A stretch of 64,000 nt of DNA, from positions 17,405,501 to 17,469,500 of the forward strand of contig CM060838.1 in assembly GCA_030762175.1 (NCBI GenBank), read 5' to 3'. This DNA comes from Metallyticus violacea (Eukaryota > Arthropoda > Insecta > Mantodea > Metallyticidae). The position numbers were made by a program, and so were the translations under genes. The notes beneath the pieces were generated by a model that saw only the letters and a program-made list of their open reading frames with translations, ran no database searches and was not told the origin of the DNA. This document shows, piece by piece, positions 1 to 12,923 of the stretch; position 1 is the first letter of the stretch; every line of letters begins with the position of its first letter.

Positions 1-1498
1 AGGTCCTACTAATTTTGGAAAAAAGCCTAAATGTGTGTTGGTCCCTTGGTAGGTAGCGAAACAATCTCTGCTAATGGACAACAGGAGGAGAACCAATGAC
101 GCTATAAAGATAACGTCACATTATTCTTGAAAACTCCCTTGCCTATTCTAACCGATAGGTACAAGACACAGCCACAAATAAAGTAATGTGTTTTTAAACA
201 TTGAATATTAAGAAACATATACTACTAAGTTAATGTTAAAAGAAACCAATATTAGGAAAGTATATAATGCCATATTGTCTTAAATTTTACACTGTAAGGT
301 ATAAAAATCAGGAGGTAATTTTGTTTTTATTTTATTTTAGGCAGTAAAATAAATAATCAGGTTATTGAAAAAGCTGTTAAATTAGCGTCTAGTTATGGAT
401 GTCATCACTTGACGCCAAAACAAACATTTATAGTTGTTTTATTTTTGTCTAAAATTAATCCCGAAATTGTGTGTTCCTTATCTTTCTACACAAAGGAGAT
501 AAAAGAAAGCATAGAAACATACAAATGAAAGAGTTTTGCTTTATTTTATTTGTTTGTTTCATAATCATTTTTATTTCATTCTGAAAATATAAAAAGTGCA
601 TATTTATCTGAAATAAAGGAATACTAAATGACTGATTTTCAATTTTTATACTTTCCTCTTAACTCCAGAAGTAAAAGTTAAAATAGCAAAGGCATTCGAA
701 AATATTTTACGCTAGACAGAAACTCTCTTTTCGGGTTTAATAGTTTGCCCCAAATCTATTAGCATCAATGATGAGAGAACATTGCCATAGAATCAAGCGA
801 TGCTTCACATGTGTCTGCAACAGGTTTACCTCTCAATTCGTTTGCATTTCTTTTGTATTCGACACTGTACAGCGCATCGCACTTCTGTCCATTCATTTTC
901 CATTGGATTTAACTGGGGGTTTATGCACTCGTGAGACCTCTTCGACACCGTCATTGTGACCATTAAATCATGCTGAATGGTAAACACACATATGCACCGA
1001 GGAACAGCCATGTTGGGTGTTATGTTGTTTTCGGCATCCATTAGACCATTTAACAACATCACATTTTCAGGTTAGGATGTCTAGACCTTCATCACGCCGC
1101 TACCATAACCCGATACTCCATCCCCACATCACAATCAACATATGATCACATTCCAGATCAAATAGCTTCAGTCAATATATTTTCCACTGCAATGGTTTGC
1201 TTTTTAACCTCTCTAGACATAATTACAATGCATTTGGCACGGTCAGTTCCTTAACCTTCGGTTAGAACTTCTTTCAAGGCTGCTCTTTTGGTACAATGAA
1301 GGCCAGATCAAAACGTATATAGGCCGTTCTATTACAAACTAGGTTTCACAGCGCCTGAGCCTTAGAAGGGAAAAATTAACTCAGCTTCTAAACATATGTG
1401 CGTCATATAACTTAAGATATAAGCAATTCCTTACTCATCTGCAGCTTTAGTAACTAATATGATCCCTTCTTTCTTAAAGATTACACAAAAGAACATTA
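1..1498. other. AT-rich non-coding stretch, nothing recognised
   Basis: Short open frames occur on both strands (for example around 768-1062), but none has a recognisable motif and they overlap one another. I see no repeat family member here. Confidence 0.5.
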
Positions 1499-2619
1499 CG
1501 AGGGTAGTGCCATAAGTTTCCGGCCTCGCCAATAAGCATTTTTGTCTTCAGAAAACCCTTATCTGGTGTCATACCTTATCCGTTAAGTAGTTAAATGCAG
1601 CTGCAACTTCCGCTCCGCTGTGTTCAGTTGTTCAGATATAGTTGTATAAAGAAGGCTATGTGTAGAAGATTGTGAAATGTTCAAAATGGAGTATCGAGCT
1701 GTTATTAAGTTCTTCACAAAAGAAGAACTACTCCAAATGAAATTAAACAGCGATTGGACGATACACGGAAGCATCCCGCTCATTTTCTACTGTAAAAGAA
1801 TGGGTCAAACTTTTTCGAATGGGTAGAGAAAGCATTGAAGACGGAGAGCATGTAGGTCGGTCCTAGGAGGTGCTCACTCTTGAAAACATCGCTCTTGAGG
1901 AAGGAGAAAGTATGGAAAACCGACCGGCGGCTCAAAGTTACTGAAATAGCAGCAAGGTTGGGCCTTTCTAAAACAACAGCTCTTCAAATTATTCATCAAC
2001 ATTTAAACATGAATAAGGTTAGTGCAAGAAGGGTGTCTAGAATGGAATGGCATAAACCTGGCTATTTACCTCCTCTAAAGGCCAAGGCCACTCGGTACAC
2101 CAAGAAGATCGTGACCACAATCTTTTGGGACTGTGAAGGAATACTCTTCATTGGCTTCAAGGAGAGGAACACCACAGGGGAGTACTACACAGGTTACGTG
2201 CTTCTATCAAAGGGAAAAGGCGAGGAAAGCTGAGTGGTTGCGTGCGCCTTCTTCACGACAACGTGCCTGTGCACACAGCTCTTGTTACAAAGGAAGCTGT
2301 GAAAAAATGTGACTTCAAGGAGATCAACCATGCACCCTACAGCCCAGATCTAGCTCCCAGTGACTATTTCCTCTTTTCAAAACTCAAAAAGGGCTTTCGA
2401 GGAAAGAAATTTAATTGTGACGAAGAAGTGATGGTTGCTGTTTATGCCCATTTTGCAAACAATACTTCTGACTATTTTTGGAGGGGGATTGAAATGTTAA
2501 TTCAAAAATGTGAGATGTGTTTTGCAATAAAGGATAACTATATTGAAAAGGGAAATATTGTTTTTGTCTTTAGCATACCTAGAAAATGGTTAGGCCGTAA
2601 ACATATGGACCTACCCCCA
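1499..2619 (+). mobile_element. Mariner (DD34D) element, family A copy 1, degenerate
   Basis: The element is bounded by TA on both sides (1497-1498 and 2620-2621). The ends are imperfect inverted repeats: the left begins CGAGGGTAGTGCCATAAG and the right, reverse-complemented, begins GGGGGTAGGTCCATATG, and both continue into a shared CGGCC block. It is about 1.12 kb, slightly shorter than the second copy at 40.5 kb (about 1.25 kb), because part of the transposase is deleted. A solo 3' end of the same family lies at 12.86-12.92 kb. The TIRs, TA targets and transposase motifs together make the assignment to mariner firm; the family letter is mine. Confidence 0.9.
1686..2560 (+). pseudogene. Mariner transposase pseudogene, family A copy 1
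   Basis: The start is the ATG at 1686, opening MEYRAVIKFFTKEE, the usual mariner N-terminal helix-turn-helix. A stop and frame changes follow, then an open frame (1880-2233) carries the second DNA-binding part, VTEIAARLGLSKTTALQII. That frame jumps from the linker straight to a segment beginning EWHKPG, so about 150 bp holding the first catalytic Asp (TGDET in the sister copy) is missing. A third frame (2242-2622) holds LLHDN and YSPDLAPSDYFLF with exactly 34 residues between the two aspartates, the DD34D signature. With the first Asp deleted and several frame breaks, it cannot encode an active enzyme. Confidence 0.9.
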
Positions 2620-2621
2620 TA

Positions 2622-5600
2622 ATTACATAAAGTTTTCTTTTATATCATGGACACCGACAGTTTACTATCTTCCACCAATATTGAAATGAACCCTTGCAAA
2701 GAAAGTTAGTAGGAAAGAGAAAGATATGTGGACTACGTCACAATCTTTACCAGAGTCATCAAAAGTATGACTTCTTTTCTTCAGAAGGAAACTTTGCCAT
2801 CTATATCGAAAACCAGCAGCAGAACTATCCCGAGTGAAATGGAAAGAAAGGAAAAAATATAAAGAAAGAAAGCCAAATTGATGGAGGAAAATGTTCGACC
2901 AGTATAAATGAACAAGGGTTTCCGCCCTCCCCTTAACCAATCCTAAGGCAATGATAAATATTTTATATGAATATTTAAAATGTGATTACCTGTAACATAG
3001 CGCAGGATGGTGTAATAACTTAAAGGCTGACATGCAAGAGCACCAAGCACTATTCATTTTGAATAAGGGGTACCACTGTAAATAATAAAGATGATGCACT
3101 AGAGTCATATTTAAGCTGGGTAGTAGGACATGCACATATATACACTTGGGGAAGTTTGCGGTTTGGCGGTTGGTCACGAGGATCGCTGTGGTCTTCCAGA
3201 GAAATGTAAATCATGAATGTCTGTTTTCCCTATATGGAGAAAGCATTCCCATGTTCACTGTCACAATCCAGCTCACCCGGACACGTGCATTATCTTTACT
3301 TGAATTCGTGTACAGCATACCTTATATCACTTCCATACAGTAAAGTGCAGTTATAATAAAGAACTTTATGACATGTGTAATTTATATACCTAAGTGTCTT
3401 TCTCTCAAGACCAACGAAAGGGTTAACTTCCCAGCGTATCGAAGTTCAGCTCTCTCCCACTTCCTCCCTACATTGCTTAAGAACCATTGTTGTTTCACAA
3501 TTTTACTGCTGGATACAAGAAGAAGAAATCGCATAAATTATCACGTCTGCACAATTTCACTTTCTCAAAGATATTGCTTAATGTAATTCATCAATTGTCA
3601 GTCCCTAATGGACTGTTTCGTCTCCAAGTAGTATTTAAACTTGTTTCTTCCTTTAGGTTCGCGCTTGTAAAGTTGATAGATTAATTAACCTATCTAAACG
3701 CTTTTACATGTGAGAATCCGTTAGTAACATTGTCGGGGATTTTATCAAATATGTTAAACGTATGACTGCTGTCTTATTTTCCAACATTGATCTAAATCAC
3801 TTCGTTTCGGCCGCTCTTTTGATGCTCCTATTGCTTTTTCGAGGTTCAGAGCCTTAAAGAAGAGATGATACTGTTATTACTTTAAAAATTTTAAAATACT
3901 GTCAATGTTGGCTTTATTATACACGTTCTAACTGTGTCATAAAGATGAAAATTTTAAAAGTGTGTATTTTTGCACAGCAAGAATAAAGTTCTTATACTTA
4001 TTGCATATCCTAAATATTTCAAATCACTAACCTGTCCCACAGTTATATCTCATATGAAGATTTTAGTTAGTTATTTGAAGATTATAAAGTTTATGGCGAT
4101 TTATTTAATTCACTTATCCTCTGAATTTATTTAATACAATGTGTAACAGGATGTTCCTAACAAACTATGAGGTTAAGAGATCATTTTTGTTAGTTCGCTG
4201 ATATTTCAGAAGCGCATTCCAAGCATGAAGGAAGCCCTTATCCGCTCTGTTACACTGCTCCAGTAGTGTTGGTTGTTGGTCTGTGTGTAGCGCATTCGGT
4301 CCATCTTATCATTCCTGTCACACGGCTCCTAAGAGCAGCTGTTCCGTGTAGTGCACATTCAATCTACTGCAGTTATATGTAGGTTTGTTGTTCTGTATTA
4401 ATGCAGAACATACTTCTGCACCTATTGACATGGCAGTCACATATTGAACATCAAGGGAAATATCTCCAATATTGGAAATTAGTCATAGGAATGATACATA
4501 AAAAACAGATCAATGGTATAAGTTCTCTCCGGTACATTTTCAGCTATATTTATGGATTGGGTTTGGGGTATTAGTAATAAATAATACATGGAAAAATTAA
4601 ATATTCTTCTAAGAAGAGTCATTAAAATAGTGTATGGTTTGCCATTTTTTCTCACCAACAAATAAAAATATCACCATTAAAATTAATTATTAAAGTATAA
4701 AGTTTTAAATAATATAAATTTAACCATATATTTAAAACAAATTAAATATTCATAATTACAAAACAAGATCAGCAAATAATATATAATATGGTCTGAAATC
4801 TTTATTTTTATACAGCATTTAAGAGTATAATGCATAGAAAGCATAAAATTAATTAATAAAACTGACTATTTCAGGAAACAATTTATAAAATACTTATGAG
4901 TGCAATTAAAATTTAAATTATTGAAATACGTAAATAACGGTATAGGTATAATAAATGTTAAGAATTAAAAAGCATTTATAATCTTAATTTCTAATTTTGT
5001 TTATAAAATTATTTTGTACTGTGTAAATTTTAATTATATTAATTTAAAAATTTGTGCATGTAAATGGCACTATACAAGTATAAGGTAACTTAAAATTTAT
5101 TATTTTGCACTTAAAATAATTTAGTATCCAGTGCATTTTATGTCCAAGTTACATGATCATATAATATGTACTCGTATATTATTATTGTAAAATCATATTT
5201 ACTATACATAATGTTGTAATGTTACATGTTCAAAAACAGCCTTATGAAGAGCACATGCTCAAGGATTCCAAATATTCATAAATAAACAAAACTTTTAAAA
5301 ATAGAGCTCCATTACCTTCAGAGTCAATTTAACGGAAGATTTCGGGAATATTGGATAGGAATGCCAGCGCAATCGCTTGATTTTTTTCTTTAGTATCTTG
5401 TAAGTTACTCCAACTGACAACAGCAAAACTGAATGACCGAAATTGAATAAAAGTGAAAAGTGTAAATTTTCAATTATGTGACATAATATTTGTACTAAAT
5501 TGTCAGAAAATGCAAATATGCTTTTGAAAAACGATTTGCCGACTATGATGCATAGCTCCTTAAAGACATGTCAGTGAACACATGTTCCTTAATAAATATA

Positions 5601-6493
5601 ATTATTTTTGTGTTATCTATCATTCCTCAAAGTTATTCGGTGAGATCCTATTATATAGGTACACTGTATACGTTATTCGTATTCTGCTAATTTCTCTGCA
5701 ATTTTAAGATGACATCGTCTATGTAAAAGTTTCAGTGTCAGTGTCAGTGACAATGAACATTCCGTCACACTTCTTGACTATATAACACTTTGTCACTTCT
5801 TTTCCTCCTGTTGTTATTTGTTATTTATATGTTATTATACTATAAAATAGCTTCGTAAACGAAAGGGTATTATCGATAGAAATACGTCCGTTATTGCGCA
5901 ACTTTGGATAAACTACTCGCTTCGCAAAGTTTTACAGCGCTCGGTAATGAAAACGCATGCCCCCATTCTGTCCGACTGAACACAAGCCAAACGCTTAGAA
6001 TGAACGCTTAGACCAACCAACATGCAACACTAAATCGGCCAGTTTGGTGGTTGCAACGGAAGTTTTGAGCATCGTTTTCAATTAAGAGATCTGTAAACTA
6101 TTCCTGTCTGTCTTCCGTATCCATCGAAGCAAGCGAAAATTCTGCTCCGGACGTTATGAACCAAGCACAGCAATATCGTGAAAACCGATAATGAAAATAA
6201 GTACACGTGCTCAGTGAATTACTTGCAAAGGATACTTTCATTAGAGAATCGCAATACATGTGCAACAGAAATGGGAACTTGCTTAGTCGACAAATGGAAA
6301 CCGAAGTTGAAAAATACTACCGTCAATTTATGTCGAACAATAAGCCTAGACATTTTGGGGGCAATTCCTTGATCCAATAGACGTGACTGGCTTAGCACTG
6401 AATACACTATGGTAGCTGCAAATATTTCCTGCAATATACCGCACAGTTTTTCTGGTACATTATGTTTGTGTTATATTTCCTCACTAATATCTC
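2622..6493. other. AT-rich stretch without recognised genes
   Basis: The most AT-rich part is about 4680-5230. Small open frames (2665-2940 minus, 2986-3177 minus, 3368-3684 plus, 6178-6434 both strands) have no family motifs. A short run of tandem CAGTGT units occurs near 5730. Confidence 0.45.
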
Positions 6494-6556
6494 CCCGCCT
6501 GTGGTGCCTCAGTAGTGAAAACGGGCGTTAAACACTACTCAAAAAAAAAAAAAAAT
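6494..6556 (+). repeat. SINE-2 3' module, fragment
   Basis: This carries the conserved block GCCTGTGGTGCCTCAGTAGT followed by an ACGGGCGTTAAA core and a 14-base A run. The same block ends the longer copies at 16.5, 30.0 and 42.6 kb, so this is a 5'-truncated SINE-2 copy on the plus strand. Confidence 0.75.
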
Positions 6557-8034
6557 AATATCTCCCATAAAAGAGAAGGTAAAGCAAGTAGGTAGCAAAT
6601 CAACCCATATCACATGAAAGATAGGAAACTCATAAAGTAGGCACTGATATTTATGTCTCAAAATTCAAAGACAAGGCTGATCTCTGACATATCCATCTCT
6701 ACCACACCTATTAGAAATATCTAGAGAAGAACAATTTTAGAGAACGACACTATTCCACAGGAACCAACCTAAACAACAGAGGACAAACTTCCATTTGGTT
6801 GTTATAGGATTATGAATTGATAAATTTACAGACGACCTTTATAATAGGTAAACTGTTATACCTTTTATTCCACAGAGAAGAAAAATTTTGAGCGACAAAT
6901 AACTGCAAAAAAGTAAAAGCATTATTTATTTTGTTTTATTTATTGCTTTAGTAAATAGTCCTTCCAATAAGCGTAATATCTTGTAATTTCTTCCATAATT
7001 TCTCTCGTAGATGTCACAATTAAGAAGCACAGACACATAGCAAATAGCCTCTATCATTTGCAACCGTTTTGACGCCTAAAGCCATAAACTGGACATCATT
7101 CATTATGTGCTGTATCACTGCCCATATGTTTTCCTTTGGATCGAGATAAAAATTGCGTCATTTTCTCACTGTCCTTACGTGTATAGATTGAGAAAAACAA
7201 TCTGTTAAATGCGAATGGTGACTAATTTCAAAAGAAAGTGATGGTATACAAATTAGTTATGTTTTGAATTGATATCATTGAGACTTGAAGGAGAAAGTTC
7301 TTTCAAATTCAATACATATTAGAATGAATATGTAAATACAATGGACACCTACAAATTAAATAAAAATACAACTTAGCTACAAGCTCCATCTTATATTTAA
7401 CAAGTAATGCATTATTTTGGTTAAAATTATATATATATATTTTTTGCACATGCTTGAAATATACAATTCCTCCATCTGGATAACATAGTTTTCTGTTCGT
7501 AGCTTTCTTCAAAAGCAGTCAATAGACTTGGGGACGTCCATTGGGCAATTTGAATGCAACACATACTATTCCAATATGAAAAATTATTTATATAGACCGG
7601 TGTCAAGTATTGGAAGGAACTTTTTCTTCTGAAAATTTAAGGACATTCATTGTAATTCTAATTAAACGCGATATTATACTCTCCAAATGGATCAGCTCTT
7701 ATATTTCTGGACAGTTGCCAAAGTTTTCTAGCCTTCTAAGGCAATGAATAATTCGGTCCTGCAATCCTGGGAAGCCAGTGTGAGAATTCACATTCTAATA
7801 GTACTAAATGCAGTCTTGCAGCATCAGTAATGCGTGGTAATGTTTGGAATCGTTCTGCGGCGAAATTTTGTAGTTTCATGTTCCCTGGTTTTGTTATGAA
7901 ATAAGGATTGTTTACTGTTTGAACAATATCGACACCAACACCAAATACATCAATCATACTGATAACCATTAAACGCCCAAAAATTGGCGCTGGGACTCAG
8001 AGCTGCAAAATCTACGGTTAAGGTGTGATGTTTT

Positions 8035-8035
<1 letters not shown>
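6557..8035. other. Non-coding stretch, nothing recognised
   Basis: It holds only short overlapping open frames and AT-rich sequence. No repeat of the families seen elsewhere in the window was found. Confidence 0.45.
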
Positions 8036-8119
<84 letters not shown>

Positions 8120-8120
8120 C

Positions 8121-8158
<38 letters not shown>

Positions 8159-8160
8159 AG
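8036..8160. repeat. Composite trinucleotide microsatellite ATT / AGT / ATT
   Basis: About 12 ATT units are followed by about 17 GTA units, a single GCA, and then about 12 more ATT units. The Asn/Thr-rich open frame read on the minus strand over this tract is an artefact of the repeat. Confidence 0.95.
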
Positions 8161-8171
8161 TTACACAGTTC

Positions 8172-8440
8172 TAACCACAAAACAAATTGCTTCTAGTCTC
8201 GCGCACTTTGGCTATAAAAAAGCCCATATTCAACCAATTAGTTTGATCTGTATGCCAATAGACCTCTAAATACCTTAAATTTCTACTGAAAAAAGTTTTT
8301 CTCGGGTGTTTCCAGTGGGTACATTCGGCTAGAATATGTAAGCATTCCTCATCCCCTCCACAAAATAGACAGATTCTTCTACCAGAGCTATCCGTTATTT
8401 TCTAAGCCTTCCACGTCCTAGTCAATGCCAGGCCATTCCT
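8172..8440 (-). pseudogene. Non-LTR retrotransposon C-terminal relic
   Basis: Reading the minus strand from about 8440 down, a frame gives an arginine/lysine-rich lead, then CLFCGGDEECLHILAEC, and continues open to about 8172. The spacing Cys-x2-Cys ... His-x4-Cys next to a DEE-type acidic run resembles the zinc-knuckle-like C-terminal end of R1/Jockey-type ORF2 proteins. There is at least one stop upstream of the knuckle. A second, shorter relic with the same downstream sequence lies at about 17.65-17.72 kb. No reverse transcriptase domain is visible nearby, so this is a tail fragment. Confidence 0.6.
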
Positions 8441-10146
8441 GATCTTGCCTTTCTCCTTAGAACGATGGTATGTTAATTTAATTTCGTTTGAGAAAACTTT
8501 CGTGCTACATGTTCACAAAGTTGTAACGAATCTTAACAACAATAATATTTCAACAACGAATAATAATCATTTTGAGAAAACAAATTTGTATTTCATACTT
8601 GTAAAACAAACGAATTTTTGTGTAAAAACTCGGAAATAGCTTTGGCGAATGACACTTATTTGGTATGTCCTTCAAAATCTGAACCACGTTATGAGTTTAT
8701 GTGACGTTTTTCATTCTGAGTAGTCTTTGCTCAAAAAAGTTACTCTTAGACTTAAAATTAACAACTCAAATAGCATTTCAAAACGTGTTTCCTCAAGCAA
8801 TAGTAAAAGGTTACCATTTTCATTTAGGCCAGTCATGGTATAGACATATTTGTCAAAATGGTTTCAGAGAACTGTACAACTTTAGTTAAAATTATTCATA
8901 TGATTACTTTTCTTGCACTCAGATAAAGTTTAAGACGCTTTCTGTGATATGTAATTTGCTGATAATGTTACTGATTCTTGTAAATTTCCACATCTTAAGT
9001 GGGCTGGAGGTCTCTTAAAAACTTACCTTACACTGTTCCTCCTTCGGCTCAAGTAGCGCAGACACTAAAGGAGCAGTAACCTACAACTTACTTAAAAATA
9101 AAAAGCGATCGATTAAATACGAAAAACAAGCAACGGCTGCAGAAAGAACGGTTCCTAGCTGGTGTGGGATAATTACCTTTCGTAAGCAATCACTAGGGAA
9201 CATGTAGCTCAAAAGTATGGGATTCAATTCTCACAAAAACCTAGGCGGTGCCATGTTTTGCAAATTACGTTTCATACCGGGAGCTCTTTTTATATGATTT
9301 TGTCATACAACAATTACCAAGGAATTTTATAAAGCACAATTGAGTATATTCTTTCTATAGTGTTTTCTATGAAGCATATTTTTGTATATAACACGTTATT
9401 TTTATAAAAAGGCAATTTTCTTTAAAGATGAACACTTGTGTTAAATATTCCAAGTTATTTCAAGTTTTATGGCTTTTTGGCATACACCGCAGGAAATGAA
9501 GTTAAAGAATGATAACCTTTAGCTTTTTATTAACGGTTAATACTTCAATTTCTATGCTACTCACAACCTCTGTTTTGGAGGTTCAAAGTTGGCATGCATT
9601 ATCCAGTTGTGGAGGTGCTGGTGATCCAAACTTGTGGATTGAGGACATACTTACAGTGTCGTAGATGTTTTGTTCGCCCCTGATTTTATCTTAAGCATAA
9701 TTTTTTTCTTCTTGTAGAGGCAAAAAGCCCTTCTGGGTGTTCGTGCCATTGTTTGGAGGCTGCAAGGAGTCAGTCAGCAGGATGGCGGGATGGTAAACTC
9801 CATAACCCGCCTCTTGAGATCTCTTCACTTAGCAGATCAATGCTCTTTCATTTGCGCGCTCTCCAATCACGACGCCCAAGAGTCGCCTATCCCACTTAAA
9901 GGAATAAAAAGTTTTAAACTACTCTTTCATATTTGACGCATAAGAGAGGCTTTGATGTATCCATTACAGGAAAAGAGCTTCACCGAGAAACTTAAAATTA
10001 GAAATAAAGCAGACCGTGCCTTAATTAGAGGAAGTTAGAAACACCAAACTATGTTAAGATTAGTTTTTGATTGAAGGAGTTATTCATACTAAAATGTTAC
10101 TGTTTCTGTTGCATTCAGCAATAAAACAAATGATGATTTCTGTATA
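8441..10146. other. Non-coding stretch, nothing firm
   Basis: It contains short AT-rich open frames. Near 9205-9225 a GGGATTCAATTCTC string resembles a pol III B box but has no matching A box or SINE body. Confidence 0.4.
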
Positions 10147-10410
10147 TTGATTGATTGATTTGTTTATGGACGCTCTTTAACACCTCAGGTTATCAGCGTC
10201 CCATTCAACTCAGGGCGTGAAACGGCCGACAAATTTTTGCTCAGAGGCCTCTCTTTCAGGCTTGAGGTTCTTTTTCGTGCCGCAAATGTACGACATGGGA
10301 CCACGGCTTTACTTCCCTTCCGAAGGAAGCCATACTTAGGATTTTTACGCCCGAAAAAATCCATCGGTCCTGGCCGGGTTCAAACCCGCGATCTTGGGTT
10401 TAGGAGGCGG
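10147..10410 (-). repeat. SINE-1 copy 1 (tRNA-derived), head truncated
   Basis: The element reads on the minus strand: a tRNA-like head with B box GGTTTGAACCC, a unique body, and a 3' tail that on the plus strand is a short TTGA-type tandem followed by TTTATGGACGCTC. The head breaks off just after the anticodon-arm region, so the A box is lost. A 64-codon open frame over this copy is a repeat shadow. Confidence 0.9.
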
Positions 10411-11865
10411 TTTCTGTATAGAATACGATAACATGCCAACACAAAATTATAGTACTTAGGACACGGCTTTGCAGAGAATAGAAATTTGTGTTTCCTGACC
10501 GATTTTGAAAGTCTAGTTATGATAAATATTTTAAAAATAAGAATAAATGAATGTAACTGGTCGAGAGCGGAGCGTGCAAGCAGATATTTGTAAATGTGCC
10601 AAATCCGTTCCAGGATAGGAAGACCGTCCTAGCATACATTCCATCTATCGTTTCTTACAAATACTAAATTAAATGTTTATATCATAATAATGCAGTTTCG
10701 CAAATCGGTGTTTTCATATGCTAGTCATTTGGCAATTGCCTTGAACTTTTAAAACAAATAAGCTAAAAGTGGACGAGATAGAAGGAAGATGAACAAAATG
10801 GGAGAACTGTAAGAAAAGATGATAGATTTTAAATTTTATGCGCAGTTTGTATATAAATATTTATCATGTTAGTGAAAGAAGTTTCTAAGGAATGCACTCT
10901 TCAAGAACTAAAAATAGTTAAATTATATAAATAAATTCAAGTTTGAATGTATTTCTTATACAAGTGCAAATAAATTTAAACTATTTTATACAAAAAGTAT
11001 TAATCTGATATTTTATTTTCCGTATAAAATGTCTCCCCCTAAAAAAAAATCCAGATTGCTAATTATTTTTCTAAGTTTCTGGTATATACGCAATACATTC
11101 ATATATGGTTTTTAAAAGTAATAGCTAGGTATTTTCACAATTACAGTTATAATATTATATTTAATCTTTCCAAGAAAATAGAGGCTATCTTAAAAATAAA
11201 TTTCTTTCAAGTATCTTTCCTCTTTTATATCCATACAAGTTAAATTACAGTTAAAATATATAACAAGCATCATTGCATTCTTCTATAAAGTCCATTTTAA
11301 TGTTTATACCTTTCTGTCCAATATTTCCTTTATGGAACATCACAGGCTTTCAATCGAGTTCATGTTGTGATTATTTCCGGCCATTCCAGAAAACTAATCT
11401 CCTCATCCTTTAAGGATTGCGTTATAAAGTCAGATTTACGATGGATTATCCATCATCTATAAAAATGAATGCGTCATACTCAAAACCAAAATGCAGTTTG
11501 CGGTAGTTGGATTTCAAGAGTCTGCCTTTGGCTGTCCATTAGCATTCGCTCTAGAGTCTGATATACGTATATTAGACACATCATCCCATGTAAAGATGTA
11601 GGATTGATAATTTCACAGTTTGAACTGTATCTATTTTAAATCCTCCATATGAATGTTGAATATTAAATATAATGAAAAATAACCAATAAAATATATTTTT
11701 TCCCAATCATCAAAACTTCAGTGCTTTAATCATTTTGTATGTTCTAGACACTTCCTTACTTCCATAGTGTACGGTAAGGAGTTCATATCTTCTGTTCTGT
11801 ACATTCAGGAAAATTTGTACTGGACTGTTTCTATAATGACCGCGAACTGATAGATGATACCTTTT
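10411..11865. other. AT-rich non-coding stretch
   Basis: I see no coding or repeat family signal. Sequence around 10790-11330 is very AT-rich. Confidence 0.45.
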
Positions 11866-12155
11866 TTTATTTATTTACTTATGGACACTCTTTAACATCT
11901 CAGAACATCAGCGTCCCATTCAAATCAGGGCCTGAAACGACCGACAAATTTTGCTCAGTGGCCTTATTTTTCAGGCTTGAGGTTCTTTTTCGTGCCGTAA
12001 ATGTACGACACGGGACCCACAGCTTTACTTCCCTTCCAAAGGAAATCATACTTAAGTTTTTATGCTGGAAAAATCCATCAATCATGGCCCGAAATGAACC
12101 CACGATCTTGGATTTAGGAGGAAAGTATGGTTACCACTACACCACCAGGACCGGC
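11866..12155 (-). repeat. SINE-1 copy 2, full length
   Basis: This is a full copy of about 290 bp on the minus strand. Its right edge holds the A-box part of the head (plus strand: TACCACTACACCACCAGGACC), and its left edge is the T/A-rich tail. The B-box region is diverged. The sequence ACATCTCAG near the tail places it with the subfamily of copies 4, 6 and 8. Confidence 0.9.
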
Positions 12156-12224
12156 TAGATAAAATGGCCGAGTTAGGGGACTTTTTCGAAGTTTTCGAGG
12201 CATGTACCTGAAGAATTGAGGCTA

Positions 12225-12330
12225 ATTCTCTCAAAAACATCAGTTAGAAAACAACCCAACCGGGGATTGAGACCGGGTCCTTATAGTAGGAAGCGCAAAC
12301 TCTACAGCTAGACTATGGCAGTCATCTACC
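12225..12330 (-). repeat. Second type of tRNA-like SINE head, fragment
   Basis: On the minus strand TAGTCTAGCTGTAGAG resembles a pol III A box, and about 30 bases on GGTCTCAATCC resembles a B box inside a CCGG-closed T-arm. The anticodon arm does not fold cleanly, so I take it as the head of a decayed SINE rather than a functional tRNA gene. Confidence 0.45.
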
Positions 12331-12854
12331 TTTTCTAAAACATCAATATTTTCTTGTTTTCCTCTCACTAAAAGGTGGTTTGCGTCTTTGGCGAATTGCC
12401 TTTCTAAACATTTATTTCGTAAAAACAATGAACGAGAAAAAGCGAAAAACACATAGTGTTAAATCTAAAAAACTTTTATAAGAGACATATAAAGTAACAA
12501 AAACATTTATCACCCTAAAAATAAATTAACAATAGCGTTCTACAAATATATTCACATATATCGGCCTTTTTATGACAGTTGAAATCATAAATAAAAAAGG
12601 AAACAATATGAATAGTTTTGAGGAAAAATAGGTTGACTCGATCTGGGTGATGTACCTCTTAATTGATGCTCATGAATTTCAAACTAAAATACAATAGTAA
12701 TTTTGTTGCAGGTAAAAATCATAAAAGAATACGAGGTTTGTAGCAAAATATAGCTTTGCATAGTTAGCTTTAACACTTAAGGTTGTGATATTCAGTCAAA
12801 AGATTTCTTACAGATTATATGCTTGAAAACCTCTGTATTGTACGATTTAAGAAT
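12331..12854. other. Non-coding stretch, nothing recognised
   Basis: It is AT-rich with no supported features. Confidence 0.4.
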
Positions 12855-12921
12855 AAGTAACAAGTTTGTCTTTAGCATACCCAGAAAATGGTTAGGTCGG
12901 AAACTTATGGACCTACTCTCG
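12855..12921 (+). mobile_element. Solo 3' end of mariner family A
   Basis: About 65 bp match the last part of the 1.5 kb element closely: TTTGTCTTTAGCATAC, then AGAAAATGGTTAGG and the inverted-repeat end, followed by TA at 12922-12923. No transposase sequence precedes it, so only the 3' terminus survives. Confidence 0.8.
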
Positions 12922-12923
12922 TA

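Noticed and set aside
7950..8180. Asn/Thr-rich 76-codon open frame
   Set aside because: It is produced entirely by the ATT/AGT microsatellite read on the minus strand.
12225..12330. Possible functional tRNA gene on the minus strand
   Set aside because: A- and B-box-like words are present, but the anticodon arm does not fold and the acceptor ends do not pair.
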